Positions 10,692 through 22,500 of a stretch of DNA of 64,000 nucleotides are shown here, piece after piece. This DNA is from Rotaria sordida (lineage: Eukaryota; Rotifera; Eurotatoria; Philodinida; Philodinidae): contig CAJNOL010000070.1 in NCBI GenBank assembly GCA_905250125.1, positions 62,001-126,000 of the forward strand, given 5' to 3'. The notes beneath the pieces are model-generated. The model did not search any database. It had not been told where the DNA came from and saw nothing but the letters and a program-made list of their open reading frames with translations. The translations under genes were made by a program, and so were the position numbers. Numbering within the stretch: the first letter of the stretch is position 1; the number at the start of each line of letters is the position of its first letter.

Positions 10692-13681
10692 TTATCGTCT
10701 TGTTGGTTTAATACCGAGTGTTGCTGCACGACTATAAATATCGTGAACACCAAATGGTGAAGAACCAGCAAGATAATCATCATCGAGTACATTTCGTTTC
10801 ATCAATGATTTTTTTGTTGGTCGATTTTGTGGTCGTGGTTGACCTTCGACACGTATTGGATTATTTGAATGTTTACCACCACGAGGCAATGGTAATGATT
10901 GCTAAAGTGAAATTATATATGATATTATCATTTATTTTAAATCTGTCTACATACACGAGGTTTTTGTCGATAACGACCAGTTAAATAATAATGCCGTTGA
11001 CCGGATGAATCAATACTAACACTGGCACGTTGTAGAGATGGATTACCGCATTCAGGACAGAATTGTTTAGTCATTTGACGAGTAACACTATATATAAATG
11101 TATTATTTGTTTTTTAGAAATAAGAATTTCTACATGATTATAATTTTTACCCTGGACAAACACGACATTTTAATACATAACTACGAGCTGTTCTAATGAG
11201 AAGACCATCAACAGAAAGAACAGGAATACCCATTTGAATGAGAACATTCTTTTCGAAAAGAAAAACAAAGTTTTAATAAAATATAAAGCCTTAGATTAAA
11301 AATAAATACCTGCATCGAAAAATCAGTAGTAATACAAGCAACAGGTAGAGTTTCCTGTATTGTTTCACTATTTTCTGATGTTCCATTGTCTAAAGCTTTT
11401 GATTTGACAGTTTTAATATTTGATGGAGTTATCCAACCTTTATAAATATCAAAAAAAAAAATGTTCAAATAAAAATATCAATGTTAAGTTTCTTACCATC
11501 ATCATCATGACCAAGATGAAGATCATTTATTGATTCTGTAATATCATTTTCATTTTCAACTGCTGTAACAAATGATTGAACATCGTCATCATCATTATCT
11601 TCTTCTTCTTCTTCATTATTATTTTCTATTATTTCATCTTCTTTTTCAATTTGATTTTCTGTTGTTGGTTTGTCCGAATTTTGATCATCATTTTTTTCCT
11701 GTAAACGAAATCAAATAAATGTAACTTATCCATTTAAATTATTTGATCATATACTTCATTCTTTGGAAAAATAAAACCAGCTAATTTGATACCAGCATTA
11801 CCAAATGATACTGATGAATTGGGTATAGTAGTCTATATTTAGATATATATTAATTTTTTTTCTTTTAAAGTTTTTTCTTTATAAACTTACATTTATTTTC
11901 GGTTCTAAATTTAAATTTTCTGTACCAACTATTTCTTGATAAAGTTGATAAGTTAATGCTAATAATCGAAGATCAACTGCTGATAAAAATGCATAATCAC
12001 CTGTTTTCTTTGCATAATTTGTTACTAAGATATATAGACAAAAAAAAAAGTAATGATATATTGAAAATATAATGAAATAAAAAAAAAAGAAAACAAATTA
12101 TCTTACCAAAACGGATTGCATCAACACTTGGTTCTTTAAATTTCAGTGTATAAAGAACTACATTGAGTGATTCACGTGTTTTAATATCACGTATTTCGTT
12201 GACAACATCTTCGACCGTATAAACAACATCCGTCAAATTCTAAATATTATTCATTCAATAAGATCTTTTTATTAATAATTTTCATAGTTTTGAAAATTCT
12301 ATTTTTCTGCAATATATATGCCTTCAGATTTTGAGATTTACTATGAAGAAAGGGTACACAATTAATAACATAACAATTTTCAAGCTTTTGATTTTATATT
12401 TCCATCACAAGAAGATTTCTATGAAACTGAGAAAACTCTAACAGCGTTCATGCCTGTGATTAAGTTTCTTCGACATACTTAATAGTTGAAATCTCTTGAA
12501 TAAGAGAGAATAGATGTGTGATAGATCATAGTTCAATGATTTGTAAGAACTGAATGAAAATGATTGGTAATCAGTTCTTCTCAATTGAACAAGGTCTAGA
12601 GATAAACTGTTTGTTATCAAAGCTGGGTTTCTGAACACATCCTTTTAAATTCTAATAGACTTAGAACAACTCTATTTCAGCTTAACTTTATAGTTTAGGT
12701 TGCCTATCCTAAACAGAACTATCGTAGGCCTCAATCAATCGGATAAAATGAGGTGTTTGAGAAAAAATCAGCTCATGTAGAAAGAGCTGATGATCCGATT
12801 TTCTTCATAGAAAAGGAGCTCAACAGTAGAAGCCAAGTCACTTATCTGATACAAAAACGGTACTTCAAAAACAAAATGATAAAGATCCAATATTTTTTAG
12901 ATCAAACCAGGCTAAAATGTTTGGTCTGATCAAAGTCTACTTAAAATTAATGTCGTAGTCCATTTCGAATGTTAGGTTTTGCTATAGACTGAGAAGTATT
13001 CCAACGAATTTTGAAGGCAAATAATTGGAATGACTCCAAAGTACATTACAATAGGTAGAACAATAAATAGAAGAGAAAAAAAAAGGAAGATTAGTTATAA
13101 ATACAGTTTAACTTCTTTTCAGACGAAAAGAGCATGAATTAAGTAATTAAATTCATTAAACTATTTTGATTTAACATGTGTCTGAAGGCAAAGACAGGTA
13201 AAAAAAAAGTGATCCGTTGGCAGCTCTATTTTAGACACAGAGATTTGATCATATCTCGAGAGGAAACAAAGTCATGAACACAAAAACTCTTAGGATTTTC
13301 TTAATCTCAACGAAATCGATTCGTACTCAAAGCGTGAAGACAAATATTCAGAAATATGACGGATATTTCTCTCGTACGTATCAATATAGTTAATCCAATT
13401 GTTTTCATGTCTCAGACAATATTAAAACTCTATTGGCATATATCATTTAGTTACATTTTATGAAAATAAAAACTATTTTAATTGTAAAAAATTCTTTAAA
13501 ATGATTTGTAATCAATCTGAATACTTTCTTCTAAGTCTTTAATAGTTTTATCATAATAAAAATCTAGTTAAGAATCTTTTAAAATTATTAAACATACATG
13601 TAATGGTGCTTGTCTAATGAATGCACTTGAATCGACAACTAAATGATTAACACGTTTATTATTATTATTAGTTGTACTCAT
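10692..13681 (-). CDS. NOB1: NOB1, PIN-domain endonuclease for 18S rRNA maturation
   Basis: Nine exons on the minus strand (13681-13598, 12239-12107, 12024-11891, 11832-11755, 11698-11497, 11437-11310, 11248-11151, 11087-10955, 10901-10692) join in frame to 399 residues. Residues 13-22 HLVVDSSAFI hold the first PIN-domain aspartate. The PIN fold continues through TVEDVVNEI and GDYAFLSAVDLRLLALTY, which carries further acidic active-site candidates. An acidic Asp/Glu/Asn-rich insert follows (exon 5). Then GWITPSNIK and ACITTDFSMQNVLIQMG are near-diagnostic for NOB1. The zinc ribbon is seen as KCRVCPG and FCPECGNPSLQRASVS. The tail has GGKHSNNP and YLAGSSPFGVHDIYSRAATL, both family signatures. 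NOB1 cleaves 20S pre-rRNA at site D to finish 18S rRNA in late pre-40S particles. Length is close to the human protein. The first intron is 1.36 kb, the others 53-68 bp. No broken feature is seen. Confidence 0.95.
12240..13597. other. NOB1 intron 1
   Basis: 1.36 kb between donor 13597 and acceptor 12240. It contains only short chance ORFs. Two small inverted repeats (about 12697-12718 and 12769-12791) are the only structure seen. Confidence 0.6.
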
Positions 13682-13808
13682 CTAGAAAGATCAAATATAG
13701 AAATTATCCATAAAAAAAGAAGTTAACAATTGATAACAAAAAATCAATAGTATTTCAAATATCAAAATAATCCAAAACTCAGTTTGACAAAAACAAATTT
13801 ATCACCCT

Positions 13809-15209
13809 TCAAAATTCATAGATTTTTAAATGCGTCATATAATTCACAATAAGTTTATGTTGAGTACCTAATAAACATGCATTAAATGCATTATAATCAA
13901 TAATTTGATTCAAACTATTCGAATCTATCATTCGCATTAATTTTGTTTCCCAATTCATAAATAGATAAATTTTATTATCTAATGGCATAAATAAACCAAG
14001 ATTTGGTTGATTAAAATAATCAAATGAAGTACCCATATGAATACATTGAAATGGATATATATTAAATAAATCTAAACGCCATGTATGTGTTTTATTATTT
14101 TGTATAAGTATAGCTAAATTTTGTTCATTTGTACGTATACAACAAATATTTTCATCTAATTGATTTTTAATAATCAATTTTATTAATATTGAATAATCTA
14201 ATAAAAATATTTTATTATTTAATCTCCATACATCAAGAGATTCTTCATTTAATAACAATAATTTATTGTTATTTGTTGTTATTGATATATAATGATTATT
14301 ATGATTAATTAATGTTATATATGGTAAAAGTTCAATTTGATTACTTAATGGATGATGAACAAATAAGGATTTTCGACATAAAATAAAAAAACATTCCATT
14401 GTTGATGAATATATTAAATCACATAATTCACCATATGTTTCAACTGATTGTAAACGTGTTTCATCATGTTTTGTACCATCAATATTATAAATAACAATAC
14501 GATTTTTCCAACCAAGAAATATTTGTTGATCGTTAGCTGCCATATAACCATATGTCGAATCCAGTTTTATGTCACGTAAATAGTTCCATTTTATTGATTT
14601 TTCTTTATAATAAAAAAACAAGAAAACGAAATTCTTAAAGATCCTTTTATATCAATGAAAATTTTTTTTACCTATAGTATTTACTGATTGATTGTATTTG
14701 TTGACTATCTGATTTAATTCATTGATACTTACTTGATTTAATACTTTATTAATATTTTGAATATCTTTATCTAATTGTTCCATTTGTCGTGATAATTCTT
14801 TAAGATCACTTTCAATAAATGCATTTAAATTTCGTTTATCATTAAGTTCTTTTCCAAGATTTGTATGACGTCGTTTTAATTCAGATTTATATACATTAAA
14901 TATACATAGAATTTTTTCTTTAACATCTTTTGTATGTTGATGTATTAATTCAATTATTTCATATTCCCATTTATCAATATATTCCAAATGTTCATTTATT
15001 TTTAATTTGCTCATTGATATTTCATTCGTAGCTTGATGTTGTTTAATTAATTCATCGAATTCATTTGATAATTCTTGACGATGTTGAATTAAATGAACAA
15101 AACAAAATAAATCTTTACATCCAATACAATTTGCTATACAGAATGATTTTTTTGTTTCTTCAGGACATAATTTACATGAAAATAATCCATCGGAATTATG
15201 TTCGACCAT
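13809..15209 (-). CDS. B-box zinc finger / coiled-coil protein with propeller-like C terminus
   Basis: Two exons (15209-14672 and 14602-13809) spliced through a 69-bp intron give 443 residues. Residues 11-45 hold a Cys/His cluster (CKLCPEE, then NCIGCKDLFCFVHLIQHR) spaced like a B-box zinc finger. Residues 50-175 are a long Glu/Lys/Asn-rich coiled coil. The second exon encodes repeated beta-strand-like units with Trp/Tyr (KWNYLRDI, IFLGWKNRIVIYNIDGT, DVWRLNNK, HTWRLDLF, IYLFMNWETKL), suggesting a beta-propeller of WD40 or NHL type. No RING domain precedes the B-box. The architecture resembles TRIM-like proteins expanded in rotifers; the role is unknown. Directly before the start (about 15214) is TTTCTTGCAG followed by ACTAATGG, a strong splice acceptor. 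So either a 5' UTR intron or spliced-leader addition precedes the ORF. The VPS26 stop is 385 bp upstream on the same strand. Confidence 0.75.
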
Positions 15210-15594
15210 TAGTCTGCAAGAAACATTCGAATTAGAATTACAATGAAAAATTTTCTTCCCTAGGTTTTTTTCTTTTTTTGTGTTATTAGAAGATAAAATT
15301 TGAAAAAGTACATATGCATATTAAGAAAAAGAAAAACACGCCAAACGACAATCAATTATTAATTATCGACTAGGTCAAGAAATGTTTGTTACTCAGCTCA
15401 ATATGTCATAAGAGATGAATTACATATCAAATAGAAGTATTTTTCACACTCATGCGAATCATAATAATAAAACTTGTAAGAAAACAAAATATGGAAAGAC
15501 AAGAGAAAAAAAAATTGAATAATCGAAATAAATGCATTAAATCTATGCATATGGAATGAATAGTTTATTTTATAAATATTATCAATGTTAATTA

Positions 15595-17787
15595 TCAATC
15601 ACTGGGTATATCGCTATTATTCTCCGATGATAAAACTTCATTAACTGATGAATTTTCAGTCGGATTTTCTTCGGATTGATTAGCTGGAGTAGGTCGTTGA
15701 TAATGAGCATATTGTTTGGCTGATTGTTTTGTTTTATCTGTATCTTTATCTTGTTTTCTCCAAAGAAAAATTTCCTAAACGAAAAAAAAATTATTTTTCT
15801 TTCTTTTTTTTCAAAAAGAAATCTCAATGACTTGTTGTTTAAAATAACGTCGTTCTTCTTCATCAACTAAAACAAGATTAAGAAAATATCGAACAGAAAA
15901 TTTTCTTTGAACATCTTTCATTGTTGGTGTTAATTCATAACCAGCCAAGAATAAACGTATTGGAATGCTTTCACCTAAATAAAATTTTTTATTGACAAAA
16001 ACAAAAAAAAAAGTTTTTTTCTTTGCTTCTCTTTACCTCGAACTGGTGCACCGTCCATGATTTCATATTTTGCAATAGTTTCATTTTCAGCATAAATATT
16101 TGGTCCCGTACCTGTATTTTCTTTTTTTATAATAGCTATTTCCATATGTTTAATTTTAATACGAACAAGTAAAAAATATATTTTTCCAACAACAACATCT
16201 TTTAAATGATATTTGGATTTATTATATTCAAATTCAATATGTAAACAATCTTCAATACCAACTTCCATTTTAATACTATTATTTATTTCAGGATATTGTG
16301 ATAATTGTTGAACACATATATCACGTTCAAAAACATTATTAGAAAAACGTTTTATAATTGTTAAACGAAGAAAATATCTATAAGAATTTTTATTTTTATT
16401 ATTTCTTTGGTTTTTTTTTTGTTTCCATGAAAATTAATTACCTTAATTTAATATTAATACCATTATACGATTCATATGGTTTTTCAACATTTCCAAAATT
16501 AAAATCTATTGATGAACTATCAGTTAATTCACCTGGAAATCCAAGTAATTTCGATAGATTTATAAACTCATGAATTGTACTACGATCATTCAGCATCTCT
16601 GAAAACAAATTATAATTTAATCAAGATATTGTTATTACAGATGTAACATCTTTTTTTATTTGGGCGTAATAAATTATATCGAAAGGAGCTTTTCAAATGT
16701 ATATTGCTTGTTAAACACAAGTGTTAGCAATTAAAAGCAAACAAATGCTTACAGTCTTAAAGGGAGTCTTCTGAAAAGACAAGAAAAACTAAACTGATCA
16801 AAGTTTTATTATGTTCTTGATGTTCGAATTTAGTTTTAACCAGTGGCGTATAGAGAATAACATTTTTAATATTTCTCGAATAGTCTAAATACTTCCTTCA
16901 ACTATAAAAATATTTTTTTAAACAAAAGAATCACCTATCAATTCTATATAAAACTATTCATTTCTATTTGTCTAAATTTTTGCAGTAATTTCGAATTTGG
17001 TTTATTGAAAAGTGAATTATCTTTAGAGATGAATAATGTAAAATACCCTTTACATTACTGTTGTGTTAATTTTTTAATGCATTATTTATCTGTATAAATC
17101 ATTAGTTATTTATTAATCTCGATTTAAACTTATCAGACTATATTGTATGAGATGAACCTAAATCAAGCAAAATTTAAATAATAAACAGCATATAGTTGTA
17201 CGAAAAAGTTATGTTTTGAAAATTATAGTGATTAAGCGAATCATTTATTGCATCTGAGAAAAAAACCTACTGAACTAGATGAAAAGATGATCAGATTATT
17301 CGAAAAATCTCGAAAGAGTCATTGTTTTATACACTATTCGTTAGACTTTGCTATTTGTTTTCATAGAATAGTAAAATATTGTTAGCTTGTATTTTATACA
17401 TTCTCAAATAATTCTAATTTCAATTCTTTTTCGTTAATATGAAATCTATCTCAGACATGATCAACTAGCGATCATGCAAGGAGGAAAAAACTCGCTTGAA
17501 ATAATACTGACCGATTTGTCCAATAAATTCCAATCGAATTCCTTGATGTTCTACTTTACTATTTTTCTTTAATTTAACTTGTACCTAAATAAATTTCTAA
17601 TAAAATTATTAAATTTTTATTTAATATATTTTATTTTTACCGTTCCACTAACATCTTCACCATCATAATAAATATATTGTGATGATCGTTTCGTATCATC
17701 AATTTTAACATCAATCTGCTTTCGTTGACCTTGAGGATCAAGTATAAAATCTGCATCAACTTTTGATCCTAAACCTAATATATCCAT
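15595..17787 (-). CDS. VPS26: VPS26, retromer arrestin-fold subunit
   Basis: Six exons on the minus strand (17787-17641, 17584-17512, 16598-16442, 16377-16037, 15974-15832, 15774-15595) join in frame to 346 residues. The arrestin-like fold is seen in [49 protein letters not shown], the nearly invariant [60 protein letters not shown] and [20 protein letters not shown], ending in FLWRK. VPS26 pairs with VPS35 and VPS29 and binds sorting nexins to recycle cargo from endosomes to the Golgi or plasma membrane. The last about 50 residues are a polar Ser/Asn/Glu-rich tail that differs from vertebrates, as is usual. Introns are 56-65 bp except intron 2 (913 bp). The gene is divergent from the palmitoyltransferase gene with 1.76 kb between starts. 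Confidence 0.96.
16599..17511. other. VPS26 intron 2
   Basis: 913 bp of AT-rich intron. CCAGTGGCGTA near 16840 resembles a terminus of some DNA transposons, but no partner end was found. Nothing else is evident. Confidence 0.5.
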
Positions 17788-19551
17788 TATGATATTATCT
17801 ATAATTTAAGAAAACAGAAATATATTTGTATAACTACGAAAAAGAAAATTGTTTTTTTGATAAGAAATAACTTATGTTAAATATTCTTCTAATATTTAAA
17901 AAAAACATAATAAATTCAAGTAAATACATATTCTCTTATGAAATGTATACTTTTCGATTGGTTCAAGAACTATTCCTATTTAATGAATGCTACTTCGAAG
18001 ATATGAGATGCTTTTTTTTTTATTATTGTTATTCGGCAGCTAGCATAGCTTAACATTTCTCGAGTAATCTCAATAATGATCTTGCGAGGGAACCACTCGA
18101 GACGATGCCTTGCATTTGAGATGACATCTCAGTCCTTAGTTAGGGCCTCTCGAGACTAGAAGAAACCTAGAAAGATTCTTCCCTATGTATTGCTCTTTTA
18201 GAGTTATGGCCATTACACTGAATTTTTTATCTTTGGCACGAAATTTATAAACAAACCAGACAAACGAATTTTGACCGAAAACTGCTTATAGACAGCTCTC
18301 GGAGTCATTAAAATCTGCTAAAAATTTCAGCGAAAAAAAGTGGTCGCTTCTCAAGATATCAAATTCACAAAAAACCATAGTATTCTACCAAAAAACGGAA
18401 ATCTAGGTTTTTTTTGTGGATTTGATATCTCGAGAAGAGATCACTTTTTATCGCTGAAATTTTCAGAAGATTCTAGTGACTTCAAAAACTGTCTATAGAC
18501 AAAGTTGTCGGTCAATATTCGTTTATCTGATTCTTTTATAAATATCGTACGACAGGTAAAAAAAATTCAGTGTAACGGTCATAACTATAAGAGAACAGCA
18601 CATAGGGAAGAATGCTTCTAGTCTCAAGAGGTCCTACGTAATGACTGTAGTCTCATCTCAAATGCAAGGTATTGCCTCGAGTGGTTTCCTTGTCAATATA
18701 TTTATTGACTCATACTTTTAGAATAGAACTCATCGGTCAGTTCAAGATCTATCGGACGAACTCTCTAATCGAGACTCGATAGGAATAGCTCGATGGCTAG
18801 CAATAAAATTGTTTGTGAAATGACGATTTATCTTATAGAAAAACAAACTTTTAGTTACAAATAAATCAATTTTTCATTCATTTATAAATCGGCTATTTCT
18901 ATATGGTTATTGTGATCATTTTATATTATTATTTTGCGTTACATTATTCACTATATATAAATTTTGTTTATTAGGCAACTAAGCACATTTGTAATCTGTA
19001 TCTTCTACTTGTTCTCAAATTTTAACAAAATAGCACATGAAGACACTTAAATTTTTTGTACAGACCGGCAATCAAACCAATTGTATCAAAAAACACCCAC
19101 GATAGACATATATGAAAGATCTATATGAATTAGTACTAAAAAAAAGAATAAATTATTATCTTTCATTCTTCGACGTTGAGTTCAACACGTCGATTGGTTT
19201 GTCTAAAAACCAATGAAATTTTGCTGACAAATAAAACTAATATTTTTTTTTCAATATAATAAGATATTATATTTGTTTATTCATAATTATTTATCATAAT
19301 ATATGAAAATAAAAATAATATATTATGATTATTTTGATAATATTCAATGACTCACTTCTTGTTGCCAAGGAAGATCATTCGCTTCTATGATTAGAGCAAT
19401 ATAAAAAAATTTTGTCACATCTTTTTTTTTTCTTTTCTGTGCGAGTTTATAGATTTTGATTGTAGCAACGGCGAAAAAATGACGATGACAACGATACAAT
19501 AACTAACTAAACGAACGATCGACAGTCAAAAAAAAAAAGAAAGAAACCATC
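17788..19551. other. Divergent promoter region, VPS26 / palmitoyltransferase
   Basis: Shared upstream region of two divergent genes. About 610 bp of it is the foldback element at 18083-18696. The remainder is AT-rich with no clear regulatory site. The leader just before 19552 is A-rich. Confidence 0.5.
18083..18696. repeat. Foldback element, copy 1
   Basis: A palindrome of about 614 bp with two imperfect arms of about 295 bp around a short centre near 18378-18408. The left end reads TTGCGAGGGAACCACTCGAG; the reverse complement of the right end reads TTGACAAGGAAACCACTCGAG-like sequence. Arm interiors match throughout, for example the blocks around GATATC(A/T)AATTCACA and ATTCTTCCCTATGT. There is no ORF. 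Termini and interior match the copies at about 22272-22760 and 32041-32684. It is probably a non-autonomous DNA transposon of foldback/MITE type, sitting between two divergent promoters. Confidence 0.8.
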
Positions 19552-22500
19552 ATGAATAACGATCAAATTCGTCCATCATTATCACCACAAGATTCTGCAG
19601 CAATGCTTGCTCAGTTACAACAAAAAAATCCACAAATGTATGCTCGTCTTCAAGCAATGCGTTCTGATATAACAGAAACAGCATATGAGCATTTATTGAC
19701 TGCTGTTGCTGCTTCTACTACTAATTCAAATGGACATGGACATGGGCATGGACATGGACATGGACATTCGCATACTCATTCTTCGTCGTGTGCACATTCT
19801 AATTCACAAATGCATTTTTCTCAACCTGTACCTGATGCACCTCCAAAACTAGATCCTGCAGAAATGAATATTGTTCAAGCTGTACAATATAATGAAATAG
19901 AACGAGTTAAACAATTGATTGAATCAGGCCAAGCTGATGTGGATGTACCGGATAATGAGGGATGTTATTTAATGCATTGGGCATCAATTAATAATCATGT
20001 AGAATTAGTAAGATATTTAATTGCAAAAGGTGCAAAAGTGGATACTGTAGGCGGTGATCTCAAATCAACACCATTACATTGGGCATGTATGTAGAATTTT
20101 CATTTATAATCAAATCAATATTGTGGAGAAATAGTTTTCATTCTCCTATAAACAGATTCGAGAGAGAATAAATTATATAGCCACGAATTCAAGGGAAGCA
20201 TCTACCGATTGCGCTTGGCATTCTCATGTTTGTTTTCAATTTATAAGGAATAAAGTCTGTTAAGCATTAATGACAAGTTTACATTCCGAGTAATTTTTTC
20301 TGTAGAAAAAAAAAATGTATATAATGACTATAAATACCTTTGTAGTATTAGTGTAGTTGTTGCAATTAGTTAACAGAATTTTTTCTTAGAAAATTATATA
20401 CAATTAAGCAAACAATGTTATTAAATTATTATAAAATTTTAATTTCAAATTATAGTTAACATCATCAGGTCAAATTAATTTTTTTATTAGATGATAGTAT
20501 GTAATAAATCACAATCTATTTTCAAAGAACTTGACATCACCTTTCGATAATTGCTCTCTAATTCATTCTATAAAAATAATAACAAAGTTCAGATATATAT
20601 AGTTAAATATTTTATAATTACCGATTAGGAAGTATAAGTTTTTTCTTATAATGATTTTTATGAACTGACTATGAGTTTTTTAAATTTATTTAGTTTTTTT
20701 TTATATAAGATCTTGTAAACGATACCAAAATTTTGATCGATCGAGTTCGAGTTCGATTTCAGGTCTAAAAAAATTTTATCGGTTGGGTCCAGATTCGGGT
20801 TCGAAAATTCTTGGACTTGATGGACTCCATTGTCGGGTTCGAGCCTGGAAATTTTGAACCCGACGGAGTCTAACTCATTCTGAATAATTTTTTTTCTATC
20901 ATTATCATTACTTTCAGTATAAACATAGTATATTCTGTTGTCATATATATGTATAGGTCGACAAGGTTGTGTCGAAACCTTCTTTCTTCTTGTTGATAAT
21001 GGAGCAGCAATTGACTCACTTGATATAAATGGTGTTCAACCAATTCATCTTGCAGCTCAATATGGTCAAATAAAAATTCTTGCTTATTTACTTGGTTCTG
21101 GTATTGATGTTGATTGTCATGATGGACGAGATTTTACACCATTAATATATTCATGTATTGGTCCATCAGCAAATTATGTTCCATTGCCAAATTCATCACA
21201 TGTTTGTTGTACACAATTTCTTTTAACATTTGGTGCAGATGTTAATTATCAAGAACCAACACGTCAATTTTCTCCATTACATTTTTCAATAAATAGTCAA
21301 AATTCAATAAGTTTTGATGCTCTATTAAAAAGTCCACGCATAAATATTCATTTAAAAAATAATGATAATTTAGATCCAGCAATTTGTGCACGTATTCGAC
21401 GAAACTTAGATGCTGCTAGTATCCTTGATGACCGTATAGAATCAAGTAAAGTAAATATAAAACCAAAATTTTTACAACGTTTTTTTACAAATGAATATAA
21501 TCGAAGATGGTTAACAAGATTTTTTATGTTATTTGTTATGACATTAATTGGTTTATCAGTTAATGAATATGAATTTAATTATTGGATACGTATTATATTT
21601 CCAATTGTTATTATTTTTGGTTGTGGACATTTATTTAATTATTTTGTATTTGATACCTATACTAAAGATAATTTTGCATTTTCATATGTGCTATCATCAA
21701 CATTATTAAAGTATGTTACTTATTGGATTTATATACAAGAAAGTAGATTTACAATAATAGATTTTATTTATCATTTATCAACACTTTATGGTCTTTATTG
21801 TGTACATTGTTGTAAAAAATTAAATCCAGGATTTTTAAAACAACAAACAATGACTATTGATGGAAATAATTTAACAAAAGAAAAAATTTGTATTGCATTT
21901 GCACGTGATCCAAGATGGACATTAGATCATTTTTGTGTTACTTGTCTTATACGTCGACCATTAAGATCAAAACATTGTCCTGTGGATAGAACATGTGTAG
22001 TAAAATTTGATCATCATTGTACTTGGTAAGTTTAATAGAAAATTATAATTTATATGTACATAAGATATTCATCATTTGAAGAAGTTAGAAATAAATAGAT
22101 AGCTAAAAAAGAAAAAATTTTGCATTTAAAAGAAAAGAATTTATAGTCAAGACTTTTTTTTCTATTTTATGAATTTCTGATATGATCTTTTTCGAAGTTT
22201 GAATTAGACGTAGTATAACTACACATTTTGTAAGTTTTTTACTTTTCTGTTGAAGTTGAAATTCTGTTCTTTGAAATTTTTCTCTTACGAGAGAAGTTAC
22301 TTAAGTGTGACTCGTGTATCGAGCTGATATTGTGTTCATAAGTAAGCTTCAATGAGACTAGTAGCAGACTATAAGGGTGCGTCATCATGCCCGCGTTCTT
22401 CCCAAGCTATTAGAATTTTACTGAATTTTTTTATCGCTAACAAGACATTAGTGAAAAAATCGAATTATGATATTTCAACCTGAAATTTTGCCTATAGGTA

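Noticed and set aside
12438-12638. 66-codon ORF in NOB1 intron 1
   Set aside because: Inside an intron flanked by in-phase exons; no motif.
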